Shown one piece after another: positions 24,467 through 38,300 of a stretch of DNA of 64,000 bases. The stretch covers positions 1 through 64,000 of the forward strand of contig QJNS01000173.1 of NCBI GenBank assembly GCA_004154925.1. Direction: 5' to 3'. Numbering within the stretch: the first letter of the stretch is position 1; each line of letters starts with the position of its first letter. The position numbers and the translations under genes were made by a program. This DNA comes from Monosporascus cannonballus. Its lineage: Eukaryota; Ascomycota; Sordariomycetes; Xylariales. Under the pieces are notes generated by a model. It had not been told where the DNA came from, searched no databases, and saw only the letters and a program-made list of their open reading frames with translations.

Positions 24467-27400
24467 ATGAAATCCGAAAAGGAAAAGAAAAAGCCTTGCT
24501 TTTCTTACAAAGAAGCTCTTCGACGACTGGATATTATAAACGAACGTATCCTCCAGCTTAAAAAAAAACAATAATAATCTTACGACATCCTTTTAAGCTG
24601 TCTATAAAAAGCTTAAAGAAAAAGAAAAAGTTTCCGAAACCAAAAAACCCTTTTAAATATGCCAGGTTATTTAGCTAAATTTTACCAAAAAATCAAAAAA
24701 GGGTTTAAAGCCTTTTAAGCTAGAACTTTTCGACGGAATTTCGACCAAGTTATAATTATTTTTAACTTAATACTGAATATATTTTGCGTATTTTTCTATT
24801 CGATTAATTACGCTTACTATACGAATTAAGTTCTTAATTAGACAACTTACCGGAAACGTAATTATTTAATTCGAATCTGCTATAAGAAAATACGTTACAT
24901 TATTAATCGGAAAACTAAACTCGAAAATGATACGAATTTATATTTATTGCGAATAATTCGAATAAATATTAACGAAAACTATTAAAATAATAAATTAAAC
25001 AATAAAAGCCAAAATATAAATTTAGTAATTACGATAAAAAAGATTAATATTTTGTTACGGCAATACGTTAATTTAATTAATAATCAAATGAAATTAAGAA
25101 TAAAAAATATTAATAGTTAAGTTTTTCGACGGCCAAAAAAATATAGAAAACGCTTTTTAAACTTAATTAGCCTAATTATTTATCGGATTATATCGTTATA
25201 GTAATTAAGATTAACGATCGATAATACGCGTAATATATTAAAAGTATAAAAGGAAATAATAATAATAAACCCTGATATACGGCTAATATTAGCGTTTTTC
25301 GACGTAATAACACTTTTTACAATATAGAATTAAAATTTATAAACTTAAAGCCATTTATAAAAAAGATTAGAACTAAACTAAATGCTATAATTATAACAAA
25401 ATAAAATATAAAGCAGCGTAATATAAGGCATCCAAAAAACCCCGTTAAAACGATTAAAAACTAATATCTAAGGAATAATCTAAAAAGAACCAAAAAAGGA
25501 AATAAATTTATTAATATAATTTAGCCTAAATACATATGAGGTCTCCTATAATAAAAAATCTAATAAAAAAGGCGAAACGCTAGAAAACTATGTTAATAAA
25601 TATTACAAATATAATAAAACAATATTATATGGATAATTACATGAATATTAGGATTAAATAAAAGAAATTTATCCTAGAACCCCTTATCGATACGGTAAGA
25701 TATATATTATATATTGTTATCGACGAAAATATCTCGATTACGAAAAATAAAAGTAATTTATCTATAAACAGATTACTTATATGTATTACGAAAGATTCGA
25801 TTTTTCAAACTGTATCGAAAATAATAAAAATAATAAATAATAATATCGATACTTTTAATTTATAGCCTTAAAAATATTTAATAATTGGTCGAAATAAAAA
25901 ACTGGTCTAAAAAAATAATACCTACAAAATAACCCTTTTTGTTATTTTTAATAATACAATTATCAAATAAAAAAAAATTAATTTAACGTATAATAAAGAA
26001 TATTACCAGAAAGTTATTACGGATTTACATTTTCAATTGATATTTATTATAAATCCGTATCGAAAAAATTATTAAAGAAAAAATACGTTAATTTATAAAA
26101 GCGCTTTAAAATAATAATTAAGATAAGATATAATAAGATAAAATGGCAAATATAAAAAAATAATTTATTTAATAAGAAAATAAATTGTAATAAAATTCAA
26201 AATAATTAATACGATTAAAAAGAATAATATGCAGATAATAATAATAAATATAACAATGTAATACGCTAAACGAAGAAATATAAATAGGGTTCGATAAATT
26301 CGAATAAGAATTAAAAGAAAAAATCATTTATAAGAGAGCCGTAAAATAACGAAACATAAAAAAATAAAAGAATTTTTAAAAAAGGCTTTAAGCGTAACGA
26401 TAAAAGCCGTTAATAACCTTATTACTTTGGATTTACGAATCGAAACGTATTAATATATCGCAATAATAAATTACGGAGCTTTAGGCGGGAATTATATTAC
26501 ATTAAATATAGTTAATAAGCTTAAATTATTATGAAAATATAAGCTAAAACCTTATATAACGACGAATACCGAAGATTAAATATTTGCTTACAATAATGGG
26601 AAAATTATATGCGAAATTAATAATTTCGAGATTTTTATTTAAGTACGATACAAAATAAGTAATTTCGATATCGTTTTATTTAAGATTTATCATATAATCT
26701 TAGGATTACTATAAATATATTAATACGAAATTTTGATTAATAGTGAGATTAACAAAATAAAGATTTTTTATACCCCATTAACGGACAAAAAAAACTTAAG
26801 ATCTTAATATTCGATCGATAATAATAACGAATTTAAGCATAAAAATATAACAAAAGCCTTATTACCTAAAAGGACAAAACATAAAAAAAAGAGCATTAAA
26901 AATACGATATATCGTTATTTTTATTAAAGCGAAATTAAAGTAACCAAATAACGATTTAAAGTAACAGCCTTAAAAACCACAAAGTTTAATCAATATGTTA
27001 TTATAATATTACAGATACGAACAACTTTTTAAAAAGGAATTTTATCCGAAATTATAAAAATATAATAAATAAGATTATAAAATAATTCTTAAGGAAAGGT
27101 TTTCGACGAAGTTTTACCTTATTTATAATCTTAGCGGAAACGAATTATATATTGTTAAAAAATATTTAAGAAATCGGTTATAAAAAGGATATTTTAACCT
27201 TCGAAATTACTAGCAAAATATCTTATATTTTTCGTACTTAAAAATGGGAAATTATAATTTATAGTTAATTATTAATAACTAAACGATATTAATATTAAAA
27301 ATCGAACGTTATTATTTTTAATTACGGATATAAAAAATTAATTTCATAAAACTAAATAATTTATAGCATTCGATTTTAAAAATAAATATAATTTTATTAA

Positions 27401-29790
27401 AATTTAAAAAAAGTAAATAAAAAATAACGTTAAAAACGAAATACGAATTATTTAAATATTTAATTATATTAATAAAACTTTCTAACGTATTAACAACCTT
27501 TTAACGAATAATAAATTATATATTACGAAAATATTTTGATATTTTCGTTATTTGTTATTTCGACGACATTTCTATTTTCTTAAAAACGGAAAAAGCATAC
27601 GTAAAATATGTTTATAAAATTTTTCAAATTTTAGAAAACGCAAAATTACTTATTAAGACAAGAAAATGTTAATTCCACGCATAAAAAATAAAATATTTGG
27701 AACATATTATTACCCTAAAATATATTAAGATAAATCTTAAAAACTTCGCTGTATTTACAAGATAATAAACGCTAATAACGGTTAAAAAATATAAGTATTT
27801 TTTGGATTTGCTAATTATGACAAGAAATTTATTCGAAATTTTAGCAGAATAATAATATCGTTAACGAATTTTACGAAAAAGAATTGAAATAAATATTTAA
27901 TACGAAAAACGCGTTTTAAGACATTAAGAATACGATTACCAATAAGTTAATACTAATTATATACGATTTAAACCGCCTCCTTAAATTAAAAACCGATATT
28001 TCGAATTATATATTAGGCATAATAATCAAATATCAAGATAATTAAGGCAAATTATATTTTATTATAAGCTTTTCGTATAAATTAAAAAAACTGAATTTAA
28101 TTACAGTATTTCAACTAAGGAATTTATAGCTATTATTATAGCATTTCCAGAATTTAAGCAACTTTTAAAAAAAACTTGTATTAAATTGAAATTTAAATAA
28201 ATTATCAAAGTTTTACCCGATTTATTACGATCAAAAAACTTATAAAATAATAACTTCGTTATATAGAAAAATTGACAAATTACGATTTCGTTATTATTTA
28301 TAAAAAAGGCTCAAAAAATAACAAACAAAATACTTTGAACACACGATTAAACTTTAAAGAAAAATTAATTAAAATTAGTTATATAATTTTCGATATTACT
28401 ATAAAAGGATATTTACGCCTACGACAGTTTACGACAATTCGAATAATATTTTTCGATATATACCAGAAAATCTAATAATATAATAATGATTTTATAAAAA
28501 ATTAAAGAACTGATAAAATATAAATTCTAAAGAAATATTAGAAAGGTTTAATACGAAAAATATACAAATATTAACTATACGGATATTTAGAGATGCATAA
28601 AATCTTAAAACGGCTTTAACATTTATATTTTTTTCTTAAAATAAAATTAACGACATAAAAAAATCATAAGGTAATACGATATTTACGCCGGAACAAAAAT
28701 TCGACGACATAAGTTATATAAAAAATTACAACTATTATTAATTGCAAAACGACAATAGTATTTAGTTATATTCAATTTTATTACCAAATTTCTTATGTTA
28801 AAAAACCTAGTTACGAAAATACATTACGACAGTATTTTCGTAATCGTCGACCGATTTACGAAAATTTCCTATTTTTTATTATATTATAAAAATATAAAAG
28901 CTGAACAAATAACATGTTTTTTAAACATATTTTTAATGTATACTGATTACTTATAAAAATTATTTTAAATAAAGGATCGATATTTGTATTTAAATTTTGG
29001 CATAAATTGGTCTAAAATAACAATTATTTAGCGTATTTAAACCTTAAACAAATAAATAAACGGAACGAATAAACCAAATTTTGGAAACTTATTTACGATA
29101 TTATATTACTTACGAATAAAATAATTAGGTTAAAAATTATCAATTGCATAATTAGTTTACAATATTAATTAATACGAAAATATTAAGATAATATTACAAA
29201 ACGCAAATTTGAGTTTTATTTTAACAATTTATAAAAAAAATACATAATAACGGTTCTATTAATATCAAAATAATTTTTACGTTAAAATAGTTACGATAAC
29301 TGCATTAAAAAATAAAGATAAAATTAGAATTCGTACATAATTAAATAAATAAGTATTATAACCAGAAAAGATTAAAAGAATTAATTTTCGAAAAAGGGAA
29401 AATGGTTTTTTTCGTTATAAAAATATTCAAATAAAACGACCTAACAGAAAATTCGATTTCAAATATATCGGTTTATATAAAATCGTTAAAAAAACCTTCG
29501 AAAATAATTACTAATTAAAAAGTTTACAAAAAATTAATGTTTATCTAAATTTTTACGTTTGTTTTATTCGAATTAACAGCAAATATAATTAAAGTGTATA
29601 GAGCATAAACCAATATAAAAATAAAAAACGAATAAATATACAAAATGGAAACATTTTTGATATGCAAAAATAAAACGAATTTACCCAGTACCTAATTAAA
29701 TAAAAAAAATACCCCGATTCCGAAAAATATCTGGGAACCCGTCAAAAATCTTATTGGTGCTTAACGCCTATTAAAAATTTTTTACCAATA
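24467..29790 (+). pseudogene. Element B gag-pol, RIP-broken
   Basis: Gag begins at an intact ATG, 24467, with MKSEKEKKKPCF. A degraded CCHC knuckle is near 25380-25430. The protease active site lies near 26462 as NYGALG, where the less damaged copy in C has DCGALG. The RT box YFDD is at 27556-27567, in CYFDDISIF. RNase H ends with FVIIYKKGSKN near 28300. The integrase DRFTK is at about 28848-28864 and the GPY/F region near 29466. The chromodomain Trp-Glu-Pro box is near 29740. Stops are TAA/TAG nearly throughout. Confidence 0.88.
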
Positions 29791-29819
29791 ACGGCGGAAC
29801 TTCTAAAAATAATTACGTC

Positions 29820-30275
29820 TTAATTTATGTTTACGATAAGGTCTGAAAAATAAGATTATTTAGAAAGTATAGCGTAAAGCTTAATTTCCAAACGCTTACG
29901 TTCTGCTTTTAGGCGATCGGCTTTTTCCTGTCTTTTTAATTTATTTAAGGATTAAAAACTTTGGTTAATTATTTTTACTTTTTTTTTGCGAAGAAAATCT
30001 TATTAAATACGAAAATGTTGAAGCCGAAATAATACCTCGTTTAAACGACGAAATATTATTAATAATTTTTAGCGAATATTACGCAAATATTAACGACTAG
30101 AAAGATTTTTTAATCGAAAATGTTTTATTTTCTTATCAATGTTATTTAGGAAAAAAAGGATTACCGGAACCGTTATAATGGCGTTTTTTCAAAATATATT
30201 ATTAATAACGCATTATATTATTTGATATATTGTATAAATTACCAACGCCGTAATAAAGTGTGCAAAGCATAATTT
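29820..30275 (-). pseudogene. Antisense coiled-coil ORF of element B (likely)
   Basis: Opposite to gag-pol and just before the 3' LTR, a frame broken only by TAA/TAG reads RRLNEVLFRLQHFRI, then DFLRKKKVKIINQSF, then LNKLKRQEKADRLKAERK. It is a highly charged helical stretch like the antisense ORF tails of C, D and F. The Cys-rich front is less clear than in those copies, with CFAHF and CVINNIF near the right end. The sense strand is also partly open here, so the assignment is tentative. Confidence 0.45.
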
Positions 30276-30434
30276 CGAAACCGGAAATAAAAATAAAACG
30301 AATTAAGGCTTTATGCTTTTTCTTTTAATTAATACGTTTGCGGTTTTTAACGATTCGTTTAAATATGTTAACGGATAGGGAAAAAGCTTATCGAAAGAAA
30401 TTTTAGGGGCAAGATTTGGGGAGAGAAAAGATCG

Positions 30435-30856
30435 TGTTATAAACCAATTAAGAAAAAGTCTCGGAAACGGTTATTCGATGACCAAAACAGGATTTAAATG
30501 GGTCGAAATTACGTAATATAGATCCGGAGTAATTTAAGAGATCTAACGGGATTCATACAGTTATTTAATATAGATCTAAAATAATCTAAGAGATTTAACG
30601 GGATCTATATAGTTATCTAATATGGATCCGAAATAATCTAAGAGATTTAACGGGATCCATAAAAGGATATATACGTTTATTATTTCCATAGTTTAGATAG
30701 TTTCAACGTACAATAAAATATCGTTACCTAAGACACCTTTGATATTACGAGACGTGATACGTTACTGTATTCATTGCTCAGATTCCCACAATACTCCTGC
30801 TAACATAAACCCGTACGACTAAGATTTAATAGTTGGTTAAACCCCTAGCCGTTATA
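30435..30856 (+). repeat. LTR of element B (3' LTR)
   Basis: It is 422 bp, starts TGTTATAAACC and ends GCCGTTATA. It carries the same three 52-bp repeats as the 5' copy. Confidence 0.9.
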
Positions 30857-32725
30857 TAATTTAAGTAAATATTAACAAAAGTTTTGAAAATAATAATTAA
30901 AAAATTAAAAGTTAAAATATAAATTTAATAATTATAATAAAAAAGATTAATATATAGTTATAGTAATACGTTCGCTTAATTAGGATTTAAGCTAAATTAA
31001 GGATAAAAAATGTTAATAACTGAATTTTTTGACGGCTTAAAAAAAGTTCAGGAAAAACTTTTTAAATTTGATCGGCTTTATTATTTATTAGATTATATCG
31101 TAATAGCAGTTAAGATTAACAATTAACAATACGCCTGGCGAATTAAAAGTACTAAAAGGAAAAACGATAACAAGTTTCGATATACGGCCAATACCAGCAA
31201 TCCTTGACGCGGTAATACTTTTTACGATACGAAACTAGAACCTATGAAGCTTAAGGCCATCTATAAAAAGGACTAGAACGAAACCAAATGTTTTAATTGT
31301 AACAAAATAAAACATAAAGCAGCATAATATAAGGCACCTAAAAACCCTCGTTAGGATAATTAAAAACTCGTACCTAAGATATAATCTAAAGAAAATCAAA
31401 AAAATAAAAGCAAATCTATTAATATAAATCGGCCTAAATACGTACTAGGCCCTTTATAACGAAAGGTTTAACAAGGAATGCGCGAAGTCAGGAAGCTAAC
31501 TTAATAGGCATTGCGAGCATAACAAAAAGAATTACGAGGATAGTTACGAGAACACCAGAATTGGATAGAAAAAATCTGTCTCGAAACCCGTAATCGATAC
31601 GATAAAATGCATGCCATTTACTGCTGACAACGAGAATGCCCTAACTATAAGGAATAGAAATAGTATATCTATAAAAAGAATTACCCGTATGTACTATAAG
31701 GGATTTAATTTTCCAAACCGAACTGAAAATAATAAAAATAATAAATAACAATATCAGCACTTTCGATTTATAGCCCTAGGAAATAATATTTACCAGCTAG
31801 CCGAGGTAGAAAACTAGTCCGAAAAAAAGCAGTATTTACAGAAAAACGTTTTTTGTTATTACGAATAATAGAATTACCAAATAAAAATAAAATAATCCAG
31901 TATATAATAAAAAATACTGCTAGAAAACTATTACAAATTTTTATTTCCAGTTAATATTTATTATAAATCTTAATGAAAAAGAATTATTAAAGAAAAAATA
32001 CGTTGGTTTATAAAAAGGTTTTGGAATGATAATTAATATAACGCATAATAGAATGAGGTTAAAACTATGAAAAAGTAATTTATCTAATAGGAAAAAGAAT
32101 TACAGCAGAACTAAGAATAACTGATCCAGTTCGAAGAAACAGTACGTTAACAATAACGACAGCTATAACAACTTAACGCGTTATATATAGAAATATAGAC
32201 AAGGTTCGACAAACTCGAAGAAAAATTAAAAGAAAAAGATTATCTATAAAAAACCGCAAAATAATAAAACCTAAAGAAATTTTTTAAAAAAAACTTCTAA
32301 AAAAGGTTACAAACGTAACGATAAAAGCTGCTAATAATTTTATTATCATATATATACAAATGAAGATAGGCTGGTATATCGTAATAATAAATTACGAAGT
32401 TTTGAGCGAAAATTATATTATACTAGATATGGTTAATAGACTTAAACTGTTATAAAATACAAATTAAACCATTATATAGTTATCAATATCGAAAGTCAGA
32501 AATTCGCTTACAATAACGGGAAAATTATACGCGAAATTGACCACTTCGAAATTTTCGTCCAAAAATAACATTAGATAATTAATTTCGAGATCGTACCGTT
32601 TAAGAATTACAATATAATTTTAGGATTACCATAGATACACTAGTATGGAATTTTAATTCATAAAGAAATTAGCTAGGTATAATTCGCCTTATACCATATT
32701 AATAAGTAAAAAAAAAAAAAGAAAT

Positions 32726-32953
32726 TGTAAGATAATAAATAGCTGTGAGCTGGATGAGGTGATCTCCGACCAGTCGTAGAGCAGATTCCAAGAAGTAATT
32801 GTATTAGGTTACTTCCATCTGGCGTTTCCCATTAATTGCCAGATGGTAAATTTATACTAGTAAATAGGTCGGTAGCTAATTAGTGGCTGGTCGGTAGCTA
32901 ATTAGTGGCTGGTCGGTTACTAGCTTTATCTTTATAAGGGCTGTATTTTTATA
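32726..32953 (-). repeat. LTR of element E (3' LTR), two 22-bp repeats
   Basis: It is 228 bp and contains GGTCGGTAGCTAATTAGTGG twice in tandem. The partner LTR has one copy. It is less AT-rich than its surroundings. Confidence 0.88.
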
Positions 32954-33399
32954 ATTATTTCCCCTTTTTAAGTTATTAATTCCTAATAGTATTATTATTA
33001 ATTTGATATAACGTACTTTGTAAATTTAATTACGTATATTTGCCGATAATTTACCGTTATATTATATTATAAATAATTACCGTAATAATTAATACGTATT
33101 ATATTACGTAATTAATTATATTCCGCCCAGTTTCTTATTATAATCTGTTTTTAACCTTACTTTATTTACCTTTTTTTTTCTTTTCGCGCTTATATTTTTA
33201 TTCCTTTTGCATTCGCGTTCCGTTCGGTTTCTCGTTTTTCTTTATTTTTATTTTACTTTTTCCGATTGTTTTACGTATTATTTTCGTTCGCCATATTTTT
33301 TGTTCGTAAAAAGTTCCAAAAGAAATAATACTTTGATATTAAAAAGGGTTAGGATTTTTTCGAACGTTATTTTTTCGATACCAATAATAAAATAAATAT

Positions 33400-33860
33400 T
33401 AATTGTATTACGGGCGGTAAAAAGCCGTATTATATTTATATAATATAATATTATTTTAATTATTATACGATTTACGTTTAAATTCCGGACGTTTTAAATT
33501 ACGTTGTAGCCAGTTATTATTATAAGATTTTTCGCGTAATAAATAATTATTTTTAATATTATTAATATCGTTATTTAATTTCTATTTAAATTCCGATTGT
33601 TCTTAAAAGTATCGCCCAGATATTCTTTTTAATTCGGTATCGATAATTAGGAGTTAATTAACGAATTCGAAAAAATTTATATTACAAGTATTTAATATAA
33701 ACGTTTTAACGTAATTGCGGTCGGTCGTCGACTTAACGTCCTTCGCAAAATCAAATTCGCCTTTAACGCGATTATTATTAAAAAGTATTATTTCTTTAAT
33801 ATAATTAAGGTCGATTTTCGATTATCCTTTATGGTTGCGGAAATCTAATTTTAACGCCGT
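33400..33860 (+). pseudogene. Possible antisense Cys-rich ORF in element E
   Basis: In the 3' region of E, on the strand opposite its pol, a frame reads TGGKKPYYIYI and then YYTIYV, where several Tyr codons (TAT/TAC) could be RIP-changed Cys. It continues DVLNYVVASYYYKIFRVIN. Further on (to about 33860), a largely open stretch includes VVDLTSFAKSNSPLTRLLLK. Layout and composition recall the antisense ORF of the chromoviruses, but the sequence is not clearly alignable by eye. Tentative. Confidence 0.35.
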
Positions 33861-34822
33861 TTCATAAATTTACAAATTTAGGTTTTTTTTGTAAATATTA
33901 CGGTCCTTTTCTTATTATTCCGTAATTAATTTCCGATCAAACGCAATTTTAGGGTACTTTTATAAATAAAGCGATTTTCGAAAGCCGTTATACTGCTACA
34001 TTTTCCGCCTATTTTTCAACGTTTTAACAAAATTCTGATATATATTAATAATTATAATTAAAAAACGGTTTTGCCCGGTAAAGCTATTATTAAACCTAAA
34101 TATATTAAACGTTTTAAAGACGGCGCCTTATATCCGACCAGTGATAAATTGTATTCCGGTTATTTAGACCCTGTTTTTCGTAAGGAATAAAACGTTTTTA
34201 AATTTTTTCTGAATTTTACGTTTAACAAATTTAATAAACGTACCCACCTTTTACTATCGTATATTTTCCGATTATTTTCCGATATTCCTATATTAATTTC
34301 CCTAATACGCTTATTAAAAACTAATTAACATAAAACTTAATAATTAAACGCAAAATTTATTTTTAAAATAAAGGTTTAACTTTTTTTATATTATCTATAA
34401 GTTTTTGATCGATATACGATAAGGTAATTATTCGCCAAAAGTTTAAAAGCAATTATGTAATTAAATAATATTTTAATATTAATATTTTAATTTTATTTAA
34501 AATTAATTTTTTATAATTTTTATAATTACTAAGTAATTAATTTCCGATTAGGCTGCTATTGTTTTACGGTTTTTGGGTCGTCCTATTTCTTATATACGTA
34601 TTTAACTTTTTTTTCGTAACGTTATAATATTTTAAACGCATATTCGAAATGCTTTCGGAGCTTTTACGTATTATATTCGGCGGGCCAGCTTTCTTATTTG
34701 ATTAGATATTCGCGTTACCCCCGGTTATCTCGGTAACGGACGATATTTTTTACCATTTATTTTTCCTATTTTTTTATTAAGTCCGGCAACGTTATCTGAA
34801 CGTTGCCCGATTTCCGGTTATA

Positions 34823-35220
34823 TGTCATGACCCAACACGCTTGGCACAACCAGAAACAGTCAAGGAAAGTGGAGACGTCCCAGATCACGTGACCGTAAGG
34901 ATCGCTAGGATCGCCAGCAAGTCCAGCAAGTTTGGATCGCTAGGATCGCCAGCAAGTCCAGCGAGTTTGGATCGCTAAGATCGCCAGCGAGTCCAGCGAA
35001 TCTGGACAAAACAGGAATCAGTAAACAATATATAAAATACGTTCGTTACCACGGTTTAAATAATATTAACTTATAATACAACTTCGTTACCTAAAGCACC
35101 CTTAGTATTACGAAACGTAATACGTTATTATATTTATTACTTAAATTCCTACGATACTCCTGCCAATATAAACCCGTACAACTAAGGTTTAATAATTAAT
35201 TAAACCGTATAGCCGTTATA
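34823..35220 (+). repeat. LTR of element C (5' LTR) with 35-bp tandem repeat
   Basis: It is 398 bp. Three copies of a 35-bp unit (GGATCGCTAGGATCGCCAGC and on) run from about 34898 to 35003. The terminal TG is intact, while the end reads TATA in place of CACA. Confidence 0.92.
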
Positions 35221-35339
35221 CGTTATAAGCTCTTATTTAATAATACCGTCAGACTTTGAGCAATACTGCCGACATTATATCTACCAGCAAGCAACCCAAA
35301 CAGCCCATTTACCAAATCCCTAAGGACCCTAATACTGGA

Positions 35340-38300
35340 ATAAAATCCGAAGAAAAAAAGGAACAACCTCGCCTTTCTCGAAAGGAAGTTCTTCGACGCC
35401 TGGATGCTATAAACAAATATATCATTTAGCTTAAATAAGACAAAAATAACCTTACCACGTTTTTCCAAGCTACCCATAAGAAATTTAAGGAAAAAGGAAA
35501 GGTCCCCAAGACCGGAAAGCCCTCTCGGCCGAACCAGGTTATTTAACTAAACTTCACCAAAAAACCAAAAAAAGTCCTTAAACCTCCTAAGCCAAAATCC
35601 TTTAATAGAACTTCGACCAAATTATAATTATTCTTAACCTAATACCGAACGTACTTCGGGTATTTTCCCATTTAATTCGTTACGTTTATTATACGAATTA
35701 AGTTCGCGGTTAAATAATTTACTGGAAACGCAGTTATTTGATTTAAACCGGCTATAAAAAAATATATTACTTTATTAATTAAAAAATGCAACCCGGAAAT
35801 AATACAAATATATAACGATTACGAACAATTCGAATAAACGTTAATAAAAGCTTTCGGAGTAATAAACGAAAAAATAAAAGCCGAAATACAGATCTAATAA
35901 TTACGATAAAAAGAATTAATATCCAATTACGGCAGTACGCTTATTTAATTGGCATCTAAGCTAAATTAAGGGCAAAAAACATTAATGGCTAAGTTTTTCG
36001 ACGGCCTAAAAAAGGAAATACAGGAAAAGTTTTTCAAATTTAACCGGCCTAATTATCTATCAAATTATATTGTTATAATAATTAAAATTAATAACCGATA
36101 ATATGCCTGGCGTACCAAAAACACTAAGGGAAAACATAATAATAAGCTTCGGCATACGGTTAATACCAGCGTTCCTTGGCGTAATAATACTTCTTACGGC
36201 ATTAAACCAGGCCTAATGGAACTAGGAGCCACCCATAAAAAAAACTGGAACCAAATCAAATATTACAATTACGGAAAACCAGGACATAAGGCTTATAAAT
36301 GCTATTCGCCTAAGAAACCATAATAAGATAACTGGAAGCTTATACCCGAAAAACAATCTAAGGAAAATTAGAAAAACAAAAGCAAACTTATTAATATAAT
36401 TCGACCAAAATATATGCCAGGCCCGCCGTGGCAAAAAATTTAATAAAAAATACGAAAAACCAGGAATTTGGCTTAATAAGCAATTAAGGGGTAATAAAGC
36501 ATTTTTAAAGAATAATTAAAAGAATACTAAGGCTGGACGGAAAAAGTCTATCCCGGAACCCCTAATCGATACAGCAAGATATATGTTATTTATTGCAAAA
36601 AACAAAATTACCTTACTTACGAAAAATAAAAACGGCATATTTATAGCAAAATTACCCGTATATATTATAAAAAATTCGATTTTCTTAACAAAACGGGAAA
36701 AAATAAAAACAATAAATAATAATATTAACATTTTCGATTTATAACCCCTAAAAACGATTTTCTTTAATTGGTAATAACAGAAAACTGGCCTAAAAAAAAT
36801 AATACCCGCAAGAAAACCCCTTTTATTACTATAAATAATATAATTACTAGACGAAAAAAGAATTAATCTAGCACATTATAAAAAAATATTGCCAAAGGGT
36901 TATTACGGACCTTTATTTTTAATTAGCATTTACCATAGATCCCGATAAACGATAAGTTTTTAAAAAAAAAATCTAACAATTTATACGAAACCTTTAATAA
37001 AAAGGAAATAAGGCTCAATAAGAAACCATACGTTACATTAAGGAACAATTTACCTAATAGGGAAAAAAATCTAACAAAATCAGGAATAACTGATATAATT
37101 CGAAGGCACAATACGCCGACAAAAACGACAAATATAGCAACTTGACGCGTTATATAAAAAGACATAAATAAGGTTCGATAAACTCGAAAAGGAATTAAAA
37201 AACGAAAATTATCTATAAAAAAGCCGCAGAATAACGAAACCCAAAAAAGTCAGAATAAATTCCTAAAAAAGGCTTTAAACGTAACGATAGGAATTGTTAA
37301 TAACTTTATTACCTTAAACATACGAATCGGAACGTACTAATATATTACAATAATGGACTGCGGAGCTTTAGGTAAAAATTACATTGCGCCGGATATGGTT
37401 AACGAATTCAAATTACCATGGAAATACAAATTAAAACCTTATACAGCGACGAACGCCGAAAATCAGGATTTCGCTTACGATAACGGAAAAATCCTACGCG
37501 AAATTAATTACCTTAAGATCTTTATCCAAAAACAATACCAAATAGTTGATTTCGACGTTGTTTTATTTGGGAATTACGACATAATCTTAGGATTACTATA
37601 GATATACCAATACGGAATTTTGATTAACGGAAAAATTAACCAGGTAAAATTTCCTTTATTTTTTATCAACAAATAAAAAAAAAATAAAATCTTAATATTC
37701 GATCGGAAATGGCGACGAATACAAATATAAAGACATAATAAATATCTTACTACCTAAAGGGACAAAACACAAAAAAAAAATAGGCATCAAAAAAAAATAC
37801 AATATATTATTATTATCATCAAAGCAAAATTACGGCAATTAAATAACGATATAAAATAACAGCCCTAAAAATTAAAAGATTTAATTAATATATTATTATA
37901 ATATTACAAATACAAACAACTTTTCAAGAAGGAACTGGATACGAAATTACCAAAACATAACGAATGGGATTACGAAATTATCCTTAAAAAGGGTTTTTTA
38001 ACGAAGTTTTACCCCATTTACAACCTTAACGGAAACGAATTACGCGCTTTCAAAAAATATTTAAAAGATCGGTTACAAAAAAGATAAATTTAACCCTTAA
38101 AATCACCAGTAAAGTATTTAATATTTTTCGTACCAAAGAAAAATGGGAAATTACGATTCGTAATTAATTATCGATAATTAAATAATATTATTATCAAAAA
38201 TCGAATATTATTACTTTTAATTACGGAAATAAAAAACCGATTTTATGGAGCTAAATGGTTTACGGCATTCGACCTTAAAAATAAATACAACCTTATTAGA

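Larger units (their letters stand above)
23926..30856 (+). mobile_element. Element B: chromovirus nested in element D gag
   Basis: The LTRs are 23926-24347 and 30435-30856, both 422 bp. The flanks are exact TAATT copies (23921-23925, 30857-30861). Outside these, D gag runs on: the bases before 23921 and after 30861 join into the same gag region that B itself has near 24945-25000. B therefore arrived after D. Total length is 6931 bp. Confidence 0.93.

Noticed and set aside
36222..37165. Minus-strand frames of 70-80 codons inside element C (also 35223-35477)
   Set aside because: They are hydrophobic shadows of gag-protease on the other strand. They lie in the sense coding region and, unlike the 3' antisense gene, show no Cys pairs or conservation of their own.
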